Shown: piece after piece, positions 17,524-25,339 of the stretch
How positions within the stretch are numbered: position 1 is the first letter of the stretch
How the letters are laid out: each line of letters starts with the position of its first letter
Assembly (NCBI GenBank): GCA_021828085.1
Contig: JAKATE010000001.1
Coordinates: 1-47,242 of the forward strand
Reading direction: 5' to 3'
Source of the DNA: Thermoplasmata archaeon
GTDB lineage: Archaea > Thermoplasmatota > Thermoplasmata > Lutacidiplasmatales > UBA184
DNA: 47,242 bases
Made by a program: the position numbers and the translations under genes
Notes under the pieces: generated by a model
The model's database searches: none
Told to the model about the DNA's origin: nothing
What the model saw: the letters and a program-made list of their open reading frames with translations, nothing else

Positions 17524-18195
17524 TCAGCTGCCCAGGGGTTGCCGGACGATGGGGTTGTCGATGTACTCGAGGGTCTTCTCCTCCCCCTGCTCGAGGGCCA
17601 GGGCCCGGGCCATGTCGAGCACCTCCCGCTTTCGTTCGGGGCTCATGGGAGGGATCCGGGAGACGGTGGTCTCCACCGGATCGTGATGCCGGTCGATGCA
17701 GAGCAACAGGGATTCGAAGCCCGGGAAGGCCAGTTGGAAGAGCTCCATCTGGAGGGCGACGTCGGGGGGTGGGGGGACCGCGCGATAGCTCTTCATCTCG
17801 TAGAAGCGCCGCGCGGTGTCCCAGTAGTCCGGCTGCGCGTAGATCCCCGCCTCCTCGCCGATGAGGACCAGGCGGGTGCGGGGACGCGGGAGCCCCAAGG
17901 CAGGGCTCTTGCGGAAGGCCTGGAGGACCCCGTCGAGCTGCCGAGCGATCCTTTCGAGCTCCTCCGGGTCCAGCGAAAGGTCCGCGTCGCGGAAACCCTC
18001 CTCGAGGAACGAGCGGCCGAGGCGGGCCATGGCGGCGCGGGACGGGTGGCGGCCCTCCCGCACCTCGTAGCTGAAGCGCGAGAGGCAGTCGTCGATGGCC
18101 TTGCCGACCACGAGCCCGATCTCGTCCTGGGGCGTGACGGGACGCGGATGGACGTGGTGGACCACCTGGTAGGCCGCGAGCGTCCGGACCTTCAT
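17524..18195 (-). CDS. PD-(D/E)XK superfamily nuclease-like protein
   Basis: 223 residues. The block D123-Y-W-D ... E133-M-K135, followed by Q149 and Q154 (QMELFQLAF), matches the RecB/Cas4-like core: metal-binding Asp, then E-x-K, then the motif III Gln. An upstream helix (GLVVGKAIDDCL) fits the N-terminal helix of the fold. Cas4-type FeS cysteines are absent. ATG 18195 is preceded directly by GGAGG. An earlier GTG at 18255 lies inside the TATA element and is therefore unlikely. Possible DNA repair or processing role; the assignment rests on motifs alone. Confidence 0.55.
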   Translation of the reverse strand: MKVRTLAAYQVVHHVHPRPVTPQDEIGLVVGKAIDDCLSRFSYEVREGRHPSRAAMARLGRSFLEEGFRDADLSLDPEELERIARQLDGVLQAFRKSPALGLPRPRTRLVLIGEEAGIYAQPDYWDTARRFYEMKSYRAVPPPPDVALQMELFQLAFPGFESLLLCIDRHHDPVETTVSRIPPMSPERKREVLDMARALALEQGEEKTLEYIDNPIVRQPLGS

Positions 18196-18252
18196 CCTCC
18201 AGCTCCCCGGCGCCCCGCCCCCGTGCGCGGCGGGCGCGCGGAGAGAGGAGGG

Positions 18253-18260
18253 CACTTAAC
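18253..18260. promoter_or_regulatory. TATA-like element in a divergent gap
   Basis: CACTTAAC, 25 bases before ATG 18282 on the plus strand and about 60 before ATG 18195 on the minus strand. TTAA is symmetric, so it may serve both genes. Confidence 0.5.
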
Positions 18261-18281
18261 CCAGGAGAAGTATCCCCCCTT

Positions 18282-18692
18282 ATGACCTCCGCAGCGCCCC
18301 CCTCGCGCTACGCCTCGCGACCCCTGGGCGTGTCGATCCTCTCCATCCTCATCGGCATCTACGGCTTCCTGCTCTTCCTCGGCGGGCTCCTGCTCGCCGT
18401 GCTGGCCAGTGCCACCCTGAGCTTCGCCAGCCTGGGCTATCTGGGCCTCTCCGCGACCGACCTGGGGATCATCACGGCGATCATCGGCCTCATCGTCCTC
18501 GCCGTGGCCGTTGGTCTCTGGCATCTGCGGATGTGGGCGCTCGCCCTCGCGGTGATCGTCCTGCTGCTGGAGATCGTCTCCCCGATCATCGGCCTGGCGC
18601 GGGGGACCCTCGGCACCTCGTCCATCGTGGACCTCGTCATCGCGGTCCTCCTGCTGGCCTACCTGCTGGCGGTGCGGCATCACTTCAGCTGA
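18282..18692 (+). CDS. Small four-TM membrane protein
   Basis: 136 residues made almost entirely of four hydrophobic helices (about 17-44, 55-83, 86-107, 113-131), with a short polar N-terminus and a His-Phe-Ser end. Pattern and length are typical of uncharacterised archaeal membrane proteins. No catalytic or metal motif is visible apart from HH near the C-terminus. It has its own promoter element and a hairpin just past its stop, so it is probably monocistronic. Confidence 0.75.
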   Translation: MTSAAPPSRYASRPLGVSILSILIGIYGFLLFLGGLLLAVLASATLSFASLGYLGLSATDLGIITAIIGLIVLAVAVGLWHLRMWALALAVIVLLLEIVSPIIGLARGTLGTSSIVDLVIAVLLLAYLLAVRHHFS

Positions 18693-18718
18693 GCCGAAAG
18701 CCTCCGGGGCGGGCGATC

Positions 18719-18735
18719 CCCTCCGTCCCGGAGGG
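18719..18735. terminator. Hairpin between convergent genes
   Basis: Perfect seven-base arms CCCTCCG/CGGAGGG around a TCC loop, in the 66-base gap between two converging stops. Its position suits a shared bidirectional terminator; no U-run is present. Confidence 0.4.
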
Positions 18736-18758
18736 CGGGCCTTCCTTCGGGCCGGTCC

Positions 18759-19388
18759 TCAGACCACGGTGATGGTGCCGGTCATGTACCCCGGGACCCC
18801 CATGGGGGGAGCCGTGGGCGAAGCCCCGCCGCACGGGGCCACGCACATCCAGGTGAACGAGCCGGTCTCGTTGAAGTAGGCGCTGAAGGTGACCACGGTC
18901 TCGGCCGGGCTCAGCACGTTGATCCCCAGGCTCGGGACGTCGAAGGTGTGGGCGACGTTCGTGTTGCTCACGAGAGCGGTCGGGGTGCCGTTGATGAGCT
19001 CCACCCCTCCGAGGGTCCCGCTCACGTTGCATTGGCAGCCGGGGAAGGCCATCGGAACGTCATCGTCCACGATGGTGATGGTCACCTCTCCCTTGCCCAC
19101 CGAGAAGTTGGCGGGGGTGTACTGGGGCCAGCCGGTGATGGGGTTGATGGCGATGGTCAGGACGACGTGCGACGGACCGGCGGTCTCCGAAGGGGTGGCC
19201 GCCGGGGCCGGTGCGAGCGCACTGCCGAAGGCGAGGAAGCCCCCCCCGGCGACCACCAGCCCGAGGACCAGACCGAGGGCCAGGAAACGGGTCTTCGTGC
19301 GCGTGGGTGGGTAGATCACCTGGTAGATCGGGTCGGCCGGCGCGGACGCAGGAGGAGGGGAGGCCTCCGCTTTCGCTGACATGGGCAT
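18759..19388 (-). CDS. Membrane-anchored CuA-like cupredoxin with an altered copper site
   Basis: 209 residues: a cytoplasmic Pro/Ala-rich N-terminus, one TM helix (~35-57), then an extracytoplasmic cupredoxin domain. The order H148-T-F-D-V-P-S-L-G, then C182-x3-C186-G, then M202-T-G-T-I-T-V-V closely follows the CuA domain of oxidase subunit II (His, 34-residue spacing, CxxxC, Met). However, the second His ligand is missing and about nine extra residues sit between C186 and M202. C118 and C120 form an extra CxC. It may be subunit II of the oxidase, a mononuclear electron carrier, or a copper chaperone. It is about 16 kb from coxA. TATA spacing supports ATG 19388. Confidence 0.75.
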   Translation of the reverse strand: MPMSAKAEASPPPASAPADPIYQVIYPPTRTKTRFLALGLVLGLVVAGGGFLAFGSALAPAPAATPSETAGPSHVVLTIAINPITGWPQYTPANFSVGKGEVTITIVDDDVPMAFPGCQCNVSGTLGGVELINGTPTALVSNTNVAHTFDVPSLGINVLSPAETVVTFSAYFNETGSFTWMCVAPCGGASPTAPPMGVPGYMTGTITVV

Positions 19389-19410
19389 CGGCCCCTATCT
19401 TGGGCCGGGG

Positions 19411-19417
19411 CCTTATC
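19411..19417 (-). promoter_or_regulatory. TATA-like element for the cupredoxin gene
   Basis: Plus-strand CCTTATC (minus GATAAGG), centred about 27 bases from ATG 19388. Confidence 0.4.
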
Positions 19418-19528
19418 CCCCATTCGTGAAGCGGAGTTGACTTCCCTTCCGGAGGCTGTTCGAGGGGGACCGGGAAGATGCTCCCTCCCCTCCCGTTCCC
19501 CGATCCCCACAGTGCCCCTTCCGGGGGA

Positions 19529-19536
19529 GTTAATAC
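19529..19536 (+). promoter_or_regulatory. TATA box of purE
   Basis: GTTAATAC, centred about 27 bases before ATG 19560. It rules out the longer open frame that begins upstream of it. Confidence 0.6.
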
Positions 19537-19559
19537 CCCCCTCCCCCTCCACGTCGTGC

Positions 19560-20033
19560 ATGCCGCTCGTGAGCGTGGTGATGGGGAGCAAGAGCGACTC
19601 CGACTGCATGTCGAAGGCCATGGAGCTGCTCCGGCAGTTCGAGGTGGACTTCGAAGCTCAGGTGCTCTCCGCGCACCGGACGCCGGAGCGGATGTTCGAG
19701 TTCGCGAAGAGCGCGAAGGACCGGGGCGTCGAAGTGATCATCGCGGGCGCGGGAGGGGCGGCCCACCTCCCCGGTATGATCGCCTCCCTCACGCCCCTGC
19801 CGGTCATCGGGGTGCCGGTGCCCTCCCGGCACCTCTCGGGCCTGGACTCGCTGCTCTCCATCGTGCAGATGCCCTTGGGGGTCCCCGTGGCCTCCGTGGC
19901 CATCGGAAACTCGGGGAACGCCGCCCTTCTGGCGGTCCGGATCCTCGGCCTCCGTCACCCGGACCTCGCCCAGAGGATGGTCCGATACATGGCCGAGCAG
20001 ACGGAACGCACCCTCCAGGAGACCCTTCCCTGA
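19560..20033 (+). CDS. purE: 5-(carboxyamino)imidazole ribonucleotide mutase
   Basis: Converts N5-CAIR to CAIR in purine synthesis, working with PurK. The full class I set is present in 157 residues: MGSKSDSD phosphate loop, catalytic His in SAHRTPERM, GAGGAAHLPGM, and LSIVQMPLGVPVASVAIGNSGNAA. ATG 19560 is fixed by the TATA spacing and gives the normal N-terminus. purK follows 77 bases downstream. Confidence 0.96.
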   Translation: MPLVSVVMGSKSDSDCMSKAMELLRQFEVDFEAQVLSAHRTPERMFEFAKSAKDRGVEVIIAGAGGAAHLPGMIASLTPLPVIGVPVPSRHLSGLDSLLSIVQMPLGVPVASVAIGNSGNAALLAVRILGLRHPDLAQRMVRYMAEQTERTLQETLP

Positions 20034-20110
20034 CCCATGGAGCCCCGCCGGCGCTCCTTCGGACCGCTCCTCCACCGGCCCCCGGTCTCCCGCAGGGCGG
20101 TCGCCTTGCC

Positions 20111-21199
20111 ATGAACGTCGGGATCGTCGGTACCGGCCAGCTCGGCTGGATGATGATCAACGAGGGACGCCGGCTCCCTCATCGCTACTTCGTGCTCGGC
20201 GAGCCCGGGGGCCCGGCTTCCCGGGTCGCCGATGGGGCGTTCGCCCCCGAGGCGTACCGCCGCTTCGTCGACAAGTGTGACGTGGTGACCCCGGAGTTCG
20301 AGCACACGGACCTTCGGACGCTCCGCTACGCCAGCCGGCAGGGGAAGCTCGTCCCCCCGATGGGGGCGCTCACGCTCAAGCTGGACCGGGGGCAGGAGAA
20401 GACCTTCCTGCGCGACCGGGGGTTTCCCCTGGGAGAGTTCCATCTGGCACGCTCCCCGGAGGAGGCGCGGAGGCTCGCGAGGAACCTGGGACGCGCCGTC
20501 GTGAAGGCCTCCCGAGGGGGCTACGACGGGAAGGGGCAGTACTACCTCGGGGGCCCTCGGCCCTCGCCCGAGGAGAAGCTCCCCGCCGGCGAGTTCGTGG
20601 TGGAGGAGTACATCGACTTCGACGCCGAGGCCTCCCTCCTCGGCTCCCGGGACCGCGAGGGAAGGAAGCTCTTCCACTCCCCGTCCTTCAACGTCAACCG
20701 GGCGGGGATCCTCCTCTCCAACGAGGCCCCCTGCGAGGATCTCGGGATGCGGCGAATCGTCTCCCGCCTGCTCGACGAGCTCGATTATGTGGGCGTGCTG
20801 GCCGTGGAGTTCTTCCTGGTCGGGGGCCGGGCCCTGGTGAACGAGTTCGCCCCGCGGGTCCACAACTCCGGCCACCACACCCTGCACGGCTCGTCGATCT
20901 CACAGTTCGAGCATCACCTTCGGATCGCCACCGGTCTCCCGGTCCCTGCGCCGGTGCTCTTCCGACCCAGCGGGATCGTGAACGCCGTGGGCCGGGAGCT
21001 GGAGGGGAAGCTCCCGGCGGAGCTGCTCTCCCTCCCCGAGACCCACACCTACTCCTACGGCAAGGCCGAGGTCCGCCGCCGACGGAAGATGGGGCACGTC
21101 AACCTCACGGCCCCCAGCCGGAAGGTCCTCCGGGAAAGGACGCGCCGGGTGGTCCGGATCCTCTACGGGAAGGACCCCTCACGCTTCTTCGGGGCCTGA
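20111..21199 (+). CDS. purK: N5-carboxyaminoimidazole ribonucleotide synthetase
   Basis: ATP-grasp enzyme (362 residues) that carboxylates AIR using ATP and bicarbonate. N-terminal GIVGTGQLGWMM is the family loop. VVKASRGGYDGKGQYY, the VVEEYIDFDAEASLL stretch and the Mg-binding NEFAPRVHNSGHHT block are intact. The late YGKAEVRRRRKMGHVN motif is diagnostic. It is co-transcribed with purE. Its last 37 bases overlap the 3' end of sua5 on the other strand. Confidence 0.95.
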   Translation: MNVGIVGTGQLGWMMINEGRRLPHRYFVLGEPGGPASRVADGAFAPEAYRRFVDKCDVVTPEFEHTDLRTLRYASRQGKLVPPMGALTLKLDRGQEKTFLRDRGFPLGEFHLARSPEEARRLARNLGRAVVKASRGGYDGKGQYYLGGPRPSPEEKLPAGEFVVEEYIDFDAEASLLGSRDREGRKLFHSPSFNVNRAGILLSNEAPCEDLGMRRIVSRLLDELDYVGVLAVEFFLVGGRALVNEFAPRVHNSGHHTLHGSSISQFEHHLRIATGLPVPAPVLFRPSGIVNAVGRELEGKLPAELLSLPETHTYSYGKAEVRRRRKMGHVNLTAPSRKVLRERTRRVVRILYGKDPSRFFGA

Positions 21200-22344
21200 G
21201 GACGCGCCCTCCCCGCCCGGGTCCGGCGCCCCCTACCGGGAGGGAGCACCACCCGTCGTCCCTCCGACGCGCGGAGGAGCCGGTCCATCACGGCGAGCCC
21301 CAGTCCCCGCGAGGGGAAGCCCTCCACCAGCATCTCCGGGAACCCCCGGGCGTCGGCCTCTCGGATCGCCGAGAAGAGCCGGCGGGCGACGGCGGAAGGG
21401 CGGCGCCGCGAGCCCAAGACCCAGACATCCCTTCCCCGCAGGGGGGATTCCTGGCTCACCAGCAGGGCCGAGCCGACCCCCGCCCTCGCGAGCTCATCCT
21501 GCCGGGTGCGAAGGGCTTGCCAGACCTGGCGGGGGGGGCCGACGTAGACGGTCATGCGGGCGCGCGGAGCGTAGTGCCGGTGCCGTAGGCCGGGGGATCG
21601 GGGCGGGGAGGACCCGGCCCGGCGCGAGGGCGAAGGGGCTCTGACCGAGGGGACGGTCCGACGGATCCGCTCCAGGGAGAGCCCCCCCGGCCGGAGCACC
21701 ACGGGGGGGCGCGCGGTCACGTCCACTACCGTCGACTCGACGCCGAGGGGCGAATCCCCGCCCAGGAGCAGGACCTCCACCCTCCCGGTGAGCTCCTCCA
21801 CGAGGTGCGAGGGGGACGTGAGGCTCGGTCGGCCGGAAAGATTGGCGCTGGGGGCGGCGATGGGGACCCCGGCGGCGGCGATGAGGCGGCGGGCGACCGG
21901 GTGGCCGGGCACGCGGACCGCCACCGTCCCCAGACCGGCCGTCGTCACCGACGGGACGCGGGGGTGCTTGGGGAGGACCAGCGTCAGCGGTCCCGGCCAG
22001 AAGCGGGCCGCGAGGCGCTCGGCCACGGCCGGCCAACGGCGCGCGACGCGGGGCAGCTCCCGGGACGAGGAGAGATGGACGATGAGCGGGTTGTCGGAGG
22101 GCCTTCCCTTCACCCGGAAGATCCCCTCAACGGCCTCCGCCGAGAGGGCGTTGGCCCCGAGGCCGTAGACCGTCTCGGTGGGGAAGACGACCAGACCGCC
22201 GCCCTGGAGGACGGAGGCCGCCTCGGCGATCTTCGCCCGGTCCCCTTTCCCTCCCGTGAGGCGGAGGATCCGGGTCCGGATCGGTGGGCGAGGGCGCGCA
22301 CCGCTTCCCGTTCCGGAGGAGCCTGGCGCCTCCCCGGGGGTCAC
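21163..22344 (-). CDS. sua5: Threonylcarbamoyl-AMP synthase (Sua5/TsaC with C-terminal Sua5 domain)
   Basis: Makes threonylcarbamoyl-AMP from Thr, bicarbonate and ATP for the t6A37 modification of ANN-decoding tRNAs. The YrdC domain shows LVVFPTETVYGLGANA, FRVKGRPSDNPLIVH, FWPGPLTLVL and PIAAPSANLSGRPS. A linker with RHRHYAPRA is the standard bridge to the C-terminal Rossmann-like Sua5 domain. It is 393 residues, with an N-terminal ~30-residue extension and a basic C-terminal tail. GTG 22344 overlaps the icd stop as GTGA, so it is translationally coupled downstream of icd. Confidence 0.93.
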   Translation of the reverse strand: MTPGEAPGSSGTGSGARPRPPIRTRILRLTGGKGDRAKIAEAASVLQGGGLVVFPTETVYGLGANALSAEAVEGIFRVKGRPSDNPLIVHLSSSRELPRVARRWPAVAERLAARFWPGPLTLVLPKHPRVPSVTTAGLGTVAVRVPGHPVARRLIAAAGVPIAAPSANLSGRPSLTSPSHLVEELTGRVEVLLLGGDSPLGVESTVVDVTARPPVVLRPGGLSLERIRRTVPSVRAPSPSRRAGSSPPRSPGLRHRHYAPRARMTVYVGPPRQVWQALRTRQDELARAGVGSALLVSQESPLRGRDVWVLGSRRRPSAVARRLFSAIREADARGFPEMLVEGFPSRGLGLAVMDRLLRASEGRRVVLPPGRGRRTRAGRARPQAPKKREGSFP

Positions 22345-23810
22345 TGACCCTGGCCCAGCGAGAATCCCGGCTTCCCGTCGAAGGTGAAGAGCCCCTCCGT
22401 CTTGATGGGCGGCACCCCGCCTCCCACCAGGCGGGAGAGGAGAGCGACGACCTGCTCCGGGGTGACCGGCCCCTCCCCCTGGGCGCTCTGGAAACGGCAT
22501 CGCCAGTGGTCCACGCAGAGCGTCTCGGGAACCCCCTCCGGGTACACCTTCGTCCCGCGGTTGGTGATCATCACGAGCCTAAGGTCCGGGGCCGCCAGCC
22601 GCTCGAGCATCTGGCCGAGGTCCTTGGGCGCGCCGAGCCACTCCACGAAGACGTCGGTCCCCACCAGCTCCTTGTGCGGCCGCGCCCGGGGCTTCACGGT
22701 GACGGTGATGGGGCGACCGTGGGCCGGGTAGTGGACGGCCTTGAGGACCTTCGGCTCCTTCCCCAGCCGCTCGATCACGGCCGTGGCGAACTCGCGGGTC
22801 CCGACCTTCTCCTTCGAGACGGAGGGGTTGAAGATGTCGTAGGTGTGGACCCCGTCCTCGAGGGTCGCCAGCCAGGCGTTGTGCACCCGGGTGGCGACCT
22901 CCCCCTGGCCGATGTGCACCAGCATCTGCACCCCGGCCAGCAGGAGGCCCGAGGGATTCGCCTCGTTCTTCCCCGCCCGCCGCGGGGCCGATCCGTGGAT
23001 CGCCTCGAACATGGCCACCTCGCTACCGATGTTGGCGCTGCCGGCGATCCCCACCGAGCCCGCGACCTGGGCGGCCACATCGGAGAGGATGTCCCCGTAC
23101 AGGTTCGGCATCACGATCACGTCGAACTGCTCCGGGGCGGTGGCCAGCTTCGCCGCCCCGATGTCCACGATCCAGTGCTCGTTCTGGATCTCCGGGTACT
23201 CGGCCGCCACCTCGTCGAAGACGTGGTGGAAGAGGCCGTCGGTGATCTTCATGATGTTGTCCTTGGTGAAGCAGGTCACCTTCCGCCGCCCGTACTGGCG
23301 GGCGTACTCGAAGGCGTAGCGGACGATCCGCTCGCTCCCTGGCCGGGAGATGAGCTTGAGGCACTGGGTCACCTCGTCGGTCTGGCGGTGCTCGATCCCC
23401 CCGTAGAGGTCCTCCTCGTTCTCCCGGACGATCACCACGTCCATGCCCGGGTACTTCGTGGCCACGAAAGGGGCGTACGACTGGCAGGGGCGCACGTTGG
23501 CGAAGAGCCCCAGCGACTTGCGGACGGTGACGTTGAGGCTCTTGAAACCGCCCCCTTCCGGTGTGGTGATGGGCGCCTTCAGGAAGACCTTGGTCCGGCG
23601 GAGGGACTCCCAGGAGGCCGGCTCGATCCCGGCGGAGATCCCCCTCTCATACACGGCACGGCCAATCTGGATGGTCTCGGGCGCGAGCTGGGCGCCCGCC
23701 GCGTCCAGGACGCGCAGGGTCGCCTCCATGATCTCCGGGCCGATCCCATCCCCGTAGGCCACCGTGATGGGCACCTTCCCGCGACCCGCCCCGCCGCTCG
23801 TCTCGGTCAT
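22341..23810 (-). CDS. icd: Isocitrate dehydrogenase with C-terminal extension
   Basis: Oxidative decarboxylation of isocitrate to 2-oxoglutarate in the TCA cycle. GDGIGPEIM begins the beta-decarboxylating dehydrogenase fold. SLNVTVRKSLGLFANVRP carries the substrate-binding Ser and Args, IVRENEEDLYGG and NLYGDILSDVAAQ the catalytic and metal residues, and AIHGSAPRRAGKNEANP the cofactor site. At 489 residues it has an extra C-terminal domain of ~140 residues, as in the Thermus/Rickettsia type. The cofactor is probably NADP, inferred from that class. TATA spacing supports ATG 23810. Confidence 0.93.
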   Translation of the reverse strand: MTETSGGAGRGKVPITVAYGDGIGPEIMEATLRVLDAAGAQLAPETIQIGRAVYERGISAGIEPASWESLRRTKVFLKAPITTPEGGGFKSLNVTVRKSLGLFANVRPCQSYAPFVATKYPGMDVVIVRENEEDLYGGIEHRQTDEVTQCLKLISRPGSERIVRYAFEYARQYGRRKVTCFTKDNIMKITDGLFHHVFDEVAAEYPEIQNEHWIVDIGAAKLATAPEQFDVIVMPNLYGDILSDVAAQVAGSVGIAGSANIGSEVAMFEAIHGSAPRRAGKNEANPSGLLLAGVQMLVHIGQGEVATRVHNAWLATLEDGVHTYDIFNPSVSKEKVGTREFATAVIERLGKEPKVLKAVHYPAHGRPITVTVKPRARPHKELVGTDVFVEWLGAPKDLGQMLERLAAPDLRLVMITNRGTKVYPEGVPETLCVDHWRCRFQSAQGEGPVTPEQVVALLSRLVGGGVPPIKTEGLFTFDGKPGFSLGQGQ

Positions 23811-23831
23811 GGGGGGGCCTACGCGTGGCCC

Positions 23832-23843
23832 AATATAGCTTAA
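23832..23843 (-). promoter_or_regulatory. TATA box of the icd-sua5 operon
   Basis: Minus strand reads TTAAGCTATATT; the TATA core is centred about 25 bases upstream of ATG 23810. Confidence 0.6.
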
Positions 23844-23991
23844 TCAAAGGCTGTTTGAGGGATGGGTCCCCCGACACCGGAGAGAGGCGGGCGCCCACGG
23901 GCCCGCGGGGCGGAGCGCGGACCCTTCTCCGCGCAGGACCGATCCGGCGACTCCGGTCGGGTCCCAGCCCTGTGGGGGCCGACGGCACCAT

Positions 23992-23999
23992 CGCTAAAT
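23992..23999 (+). promoter_or_regulatory. TATA-like element for the gene at 24025
   Basis: GCTAAAT, about 29 bases before ATG 24025. The first in-frame ATG (23998) overlaps it, so 24025 is preferred. Confidence 0.45.
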
Positions 24000-24024
24000 G
24001 CCCCGGGAACCGCTTCTCCCCTCG

Positions 24025-24534
24025 ATGGGGAGGAGGGTTCGGAGGGGGTCCCGGGGGAAGGGCAAGGCCACCCCTACCGCGGACCCGCGCCTCGCCGGAC
24101 GGCAGGAGCTCAGCGTCCGGTTGGGGGTCCTGCGCCCGAGCCCGGAGCGGACCACCTGGGGGATGCTCTACCTTTCGAGGCCGGGGGAACGGCGGGACCC
24201 GATCCCTCTCTGGTTCCTCGCCCGCCTCCCCTCCCGCTTCCAAGGGCTCCGCCGGCGGGGAGAGCGGCTCCCCCCCGACCGACGGTCGCTCCCGGGGTGG
24301 GCGCGGGAAGTGGTCTTCCCGGAGCTGAACGTGGAGGAGAGCGACCTCGGGAGCGTCCTCGAGGCGCGCTGCCGGGTCCCCCAGGGGGTCCGGCTCGAGC
24401 TCCGCTCCACGGGCCCGGCCCCCCCCGGGGGACGCCCCCTCCACCGGCGTTGGCGACTCGCGCTGGACCGCGGAGAGGGGACATGGGAGGCAGGAGTCCC
24501 CCCCGCCAGCCTCTGGGTCCGGGTGGAGCGATAG
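24025..24534 (+). CDS. Hypothetical protein, 169 aa
   Basis: No family recognised. Arg- and Pro-rich, with a very basic N-terminus (MGRRVRRGSRGKGK). A central segment (LSVRLGVLRPSPERTTWGMLYL) and a C-terminal half (LEARCRVPQGVRLELRSTGP; RWRLALDRGEGTWEAGVP) have the alternating pattern of a small beta-barrel or sandwich. No TM or signal. The promoter position supports the start. It ends 43 bases before the HAD gene and may be co-transcribed with it. Confidence 0.55.
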   Translation: MGRRVRRGSRGKGKATPTADPRLAGRQELSVRLGVLRPSPERTTWGMLYLSRPGERRDPIPLWFLARLPSRFQGLRRRGERLPPDRRSLPGWAREVVFPELNVEESDLGSVLEARCRVPQGVRLELRSTGPAPPGGRPLHRRWRLALDRGEGTWEAGVPPASLWVRVER

Positions 24535-24536
24535 GC

Positions 24537-24544
24537 CGATATCC
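24537..24544 (+). promoter_or_regulatory. Possible TATA-like element for the HAD gene
   Basis: CCGATATC, about 37 bases before ATG 24578; weak because it is short and slightly far. Confidence 0.3.
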
Positions 24545-24577
24545 CCTCGATGCGCTGGGAGCCGGGGTCGACGGACC

Positions 24578-25339
24578 ATGTCCTCACCGAACTCGCTGTC
24601 CAGCCCGAACTACTTCCGGCCCTATCTCGGGGTCATCTACGACCTCGACGGCACGCTGCTCCAGAGCCCCCAGGACTACCCCGCCATGCGGCGGATGGTC
24701 ATCGACCTCGCCCACCGGGCCGGCCTGCCGCCCGGTGAGCTCAACGTCCACATGACCATCCCGCACCTCCTTGGCTTCACCCGGGACCGGATGCAACAGC
24801 TGGGGCTCCCCCCGGGGATGTACCTCCGCTTCGAGGCGGAGGTGAACCGCCGGCTCGACGCCCTCGAGCTCGAGGCGCTCCCGGGCGTCCGGAGCTCGCC
24901 CGACGCCCTCGAGCATCTCACACGCATGCACGCGAGCGGCTACCGGCTCGGGGTGCTCACGCGGAGCTCCGAGGCGTTCGCCCGCCAGGCGCTCCACCAG
25001 ACGGGCATGCTCCCCCTCCTCGACCGGCTCCGCACCCGCAGCGACTCCGGTCCGATAAAGCCGGACCCGGAGAGCCTCCGGGTGCTCCTCGCCGACCTGG
25101 GGGTCCCCCGGGACCGGGCGGTCTTCGTCGGCGACATGCCCGCGGACCTCGAGTGCGCGAGCGGGGCCGCCGTGGACTTCGTCGCGCTCGTGCTCGAGGG
25201 GCCGAACGCGGCGGCCCGCGAGGAGGAGATGCGACGCAAGGGCGCGCGCCGGCTCTCGCACTCCTTCCGCGAGCTCCACCGGGAGCTCACGGGGGCGGCG
25301 ATGGACCCGGCCCATCCGGGGGCGAGCCCCCCTCGCTGA
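24578..25339 (+). CDS. HAD-superfamily phosphatase
   Basis: 253 residues. Motif I D22-L-D24-GTL (nucleophile and acid/base), motif II Thr in VLTRSS, motif III Lys in IKPDPES and motif IV FVGDMPADLECA are complete, with a helical cap between motifs I and II. This fits the phosphoglycolate phosphatase-like subgroup; the substrate is not predictable. The final 53 bases overlap the 3' end of the converging flavoprotein gene, so its C-terminal tail (AHPGASPPR) is read from sequence that is coding on both strands. Confidence 0.9.
   Translation: MSSPNSLSSPNYFRPYLGVIYDLDGTLLQSPQDYPAMRRMVIDLAHRAGLPPGELNVHMTIPHLLGFTRDRMQQLGLPPGMYLRFEAEVNRRLDALELEALPGVRSSPDALEHLTRMHASGYRLGVLTRSSEAFARQALHQTGMLPLLDRLRTRSDSGPIKPDPESLRVLLADLGVPRDRAVFVGDMPADLECASGAAVDFVALVLEGPNAAAREEEMRRKGARRLSHSFRELHRELTGAAMDPAHPGASPPR

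Noticed and set aside
17524..18195. Cas4 as part of a CRISPR system
   Set aside because: The nuclease motif is present but the four FeS-cluster cysteines are absent and no repeat array or other cas gene lies in the window.
18196..18255. Longer N-terminus for the PD-(D/E)XK-like protein from GTG 18255
   Set aside because: This GTG lies within the TATA-like element and the extra residues are Pro/Ala/Gly-rich; ATG 18195 is better placed.
19437..19559. Longer purE frame
   Set aside because: It runs across the TATA box at 19529-19536 and adds residues not found in PurE.
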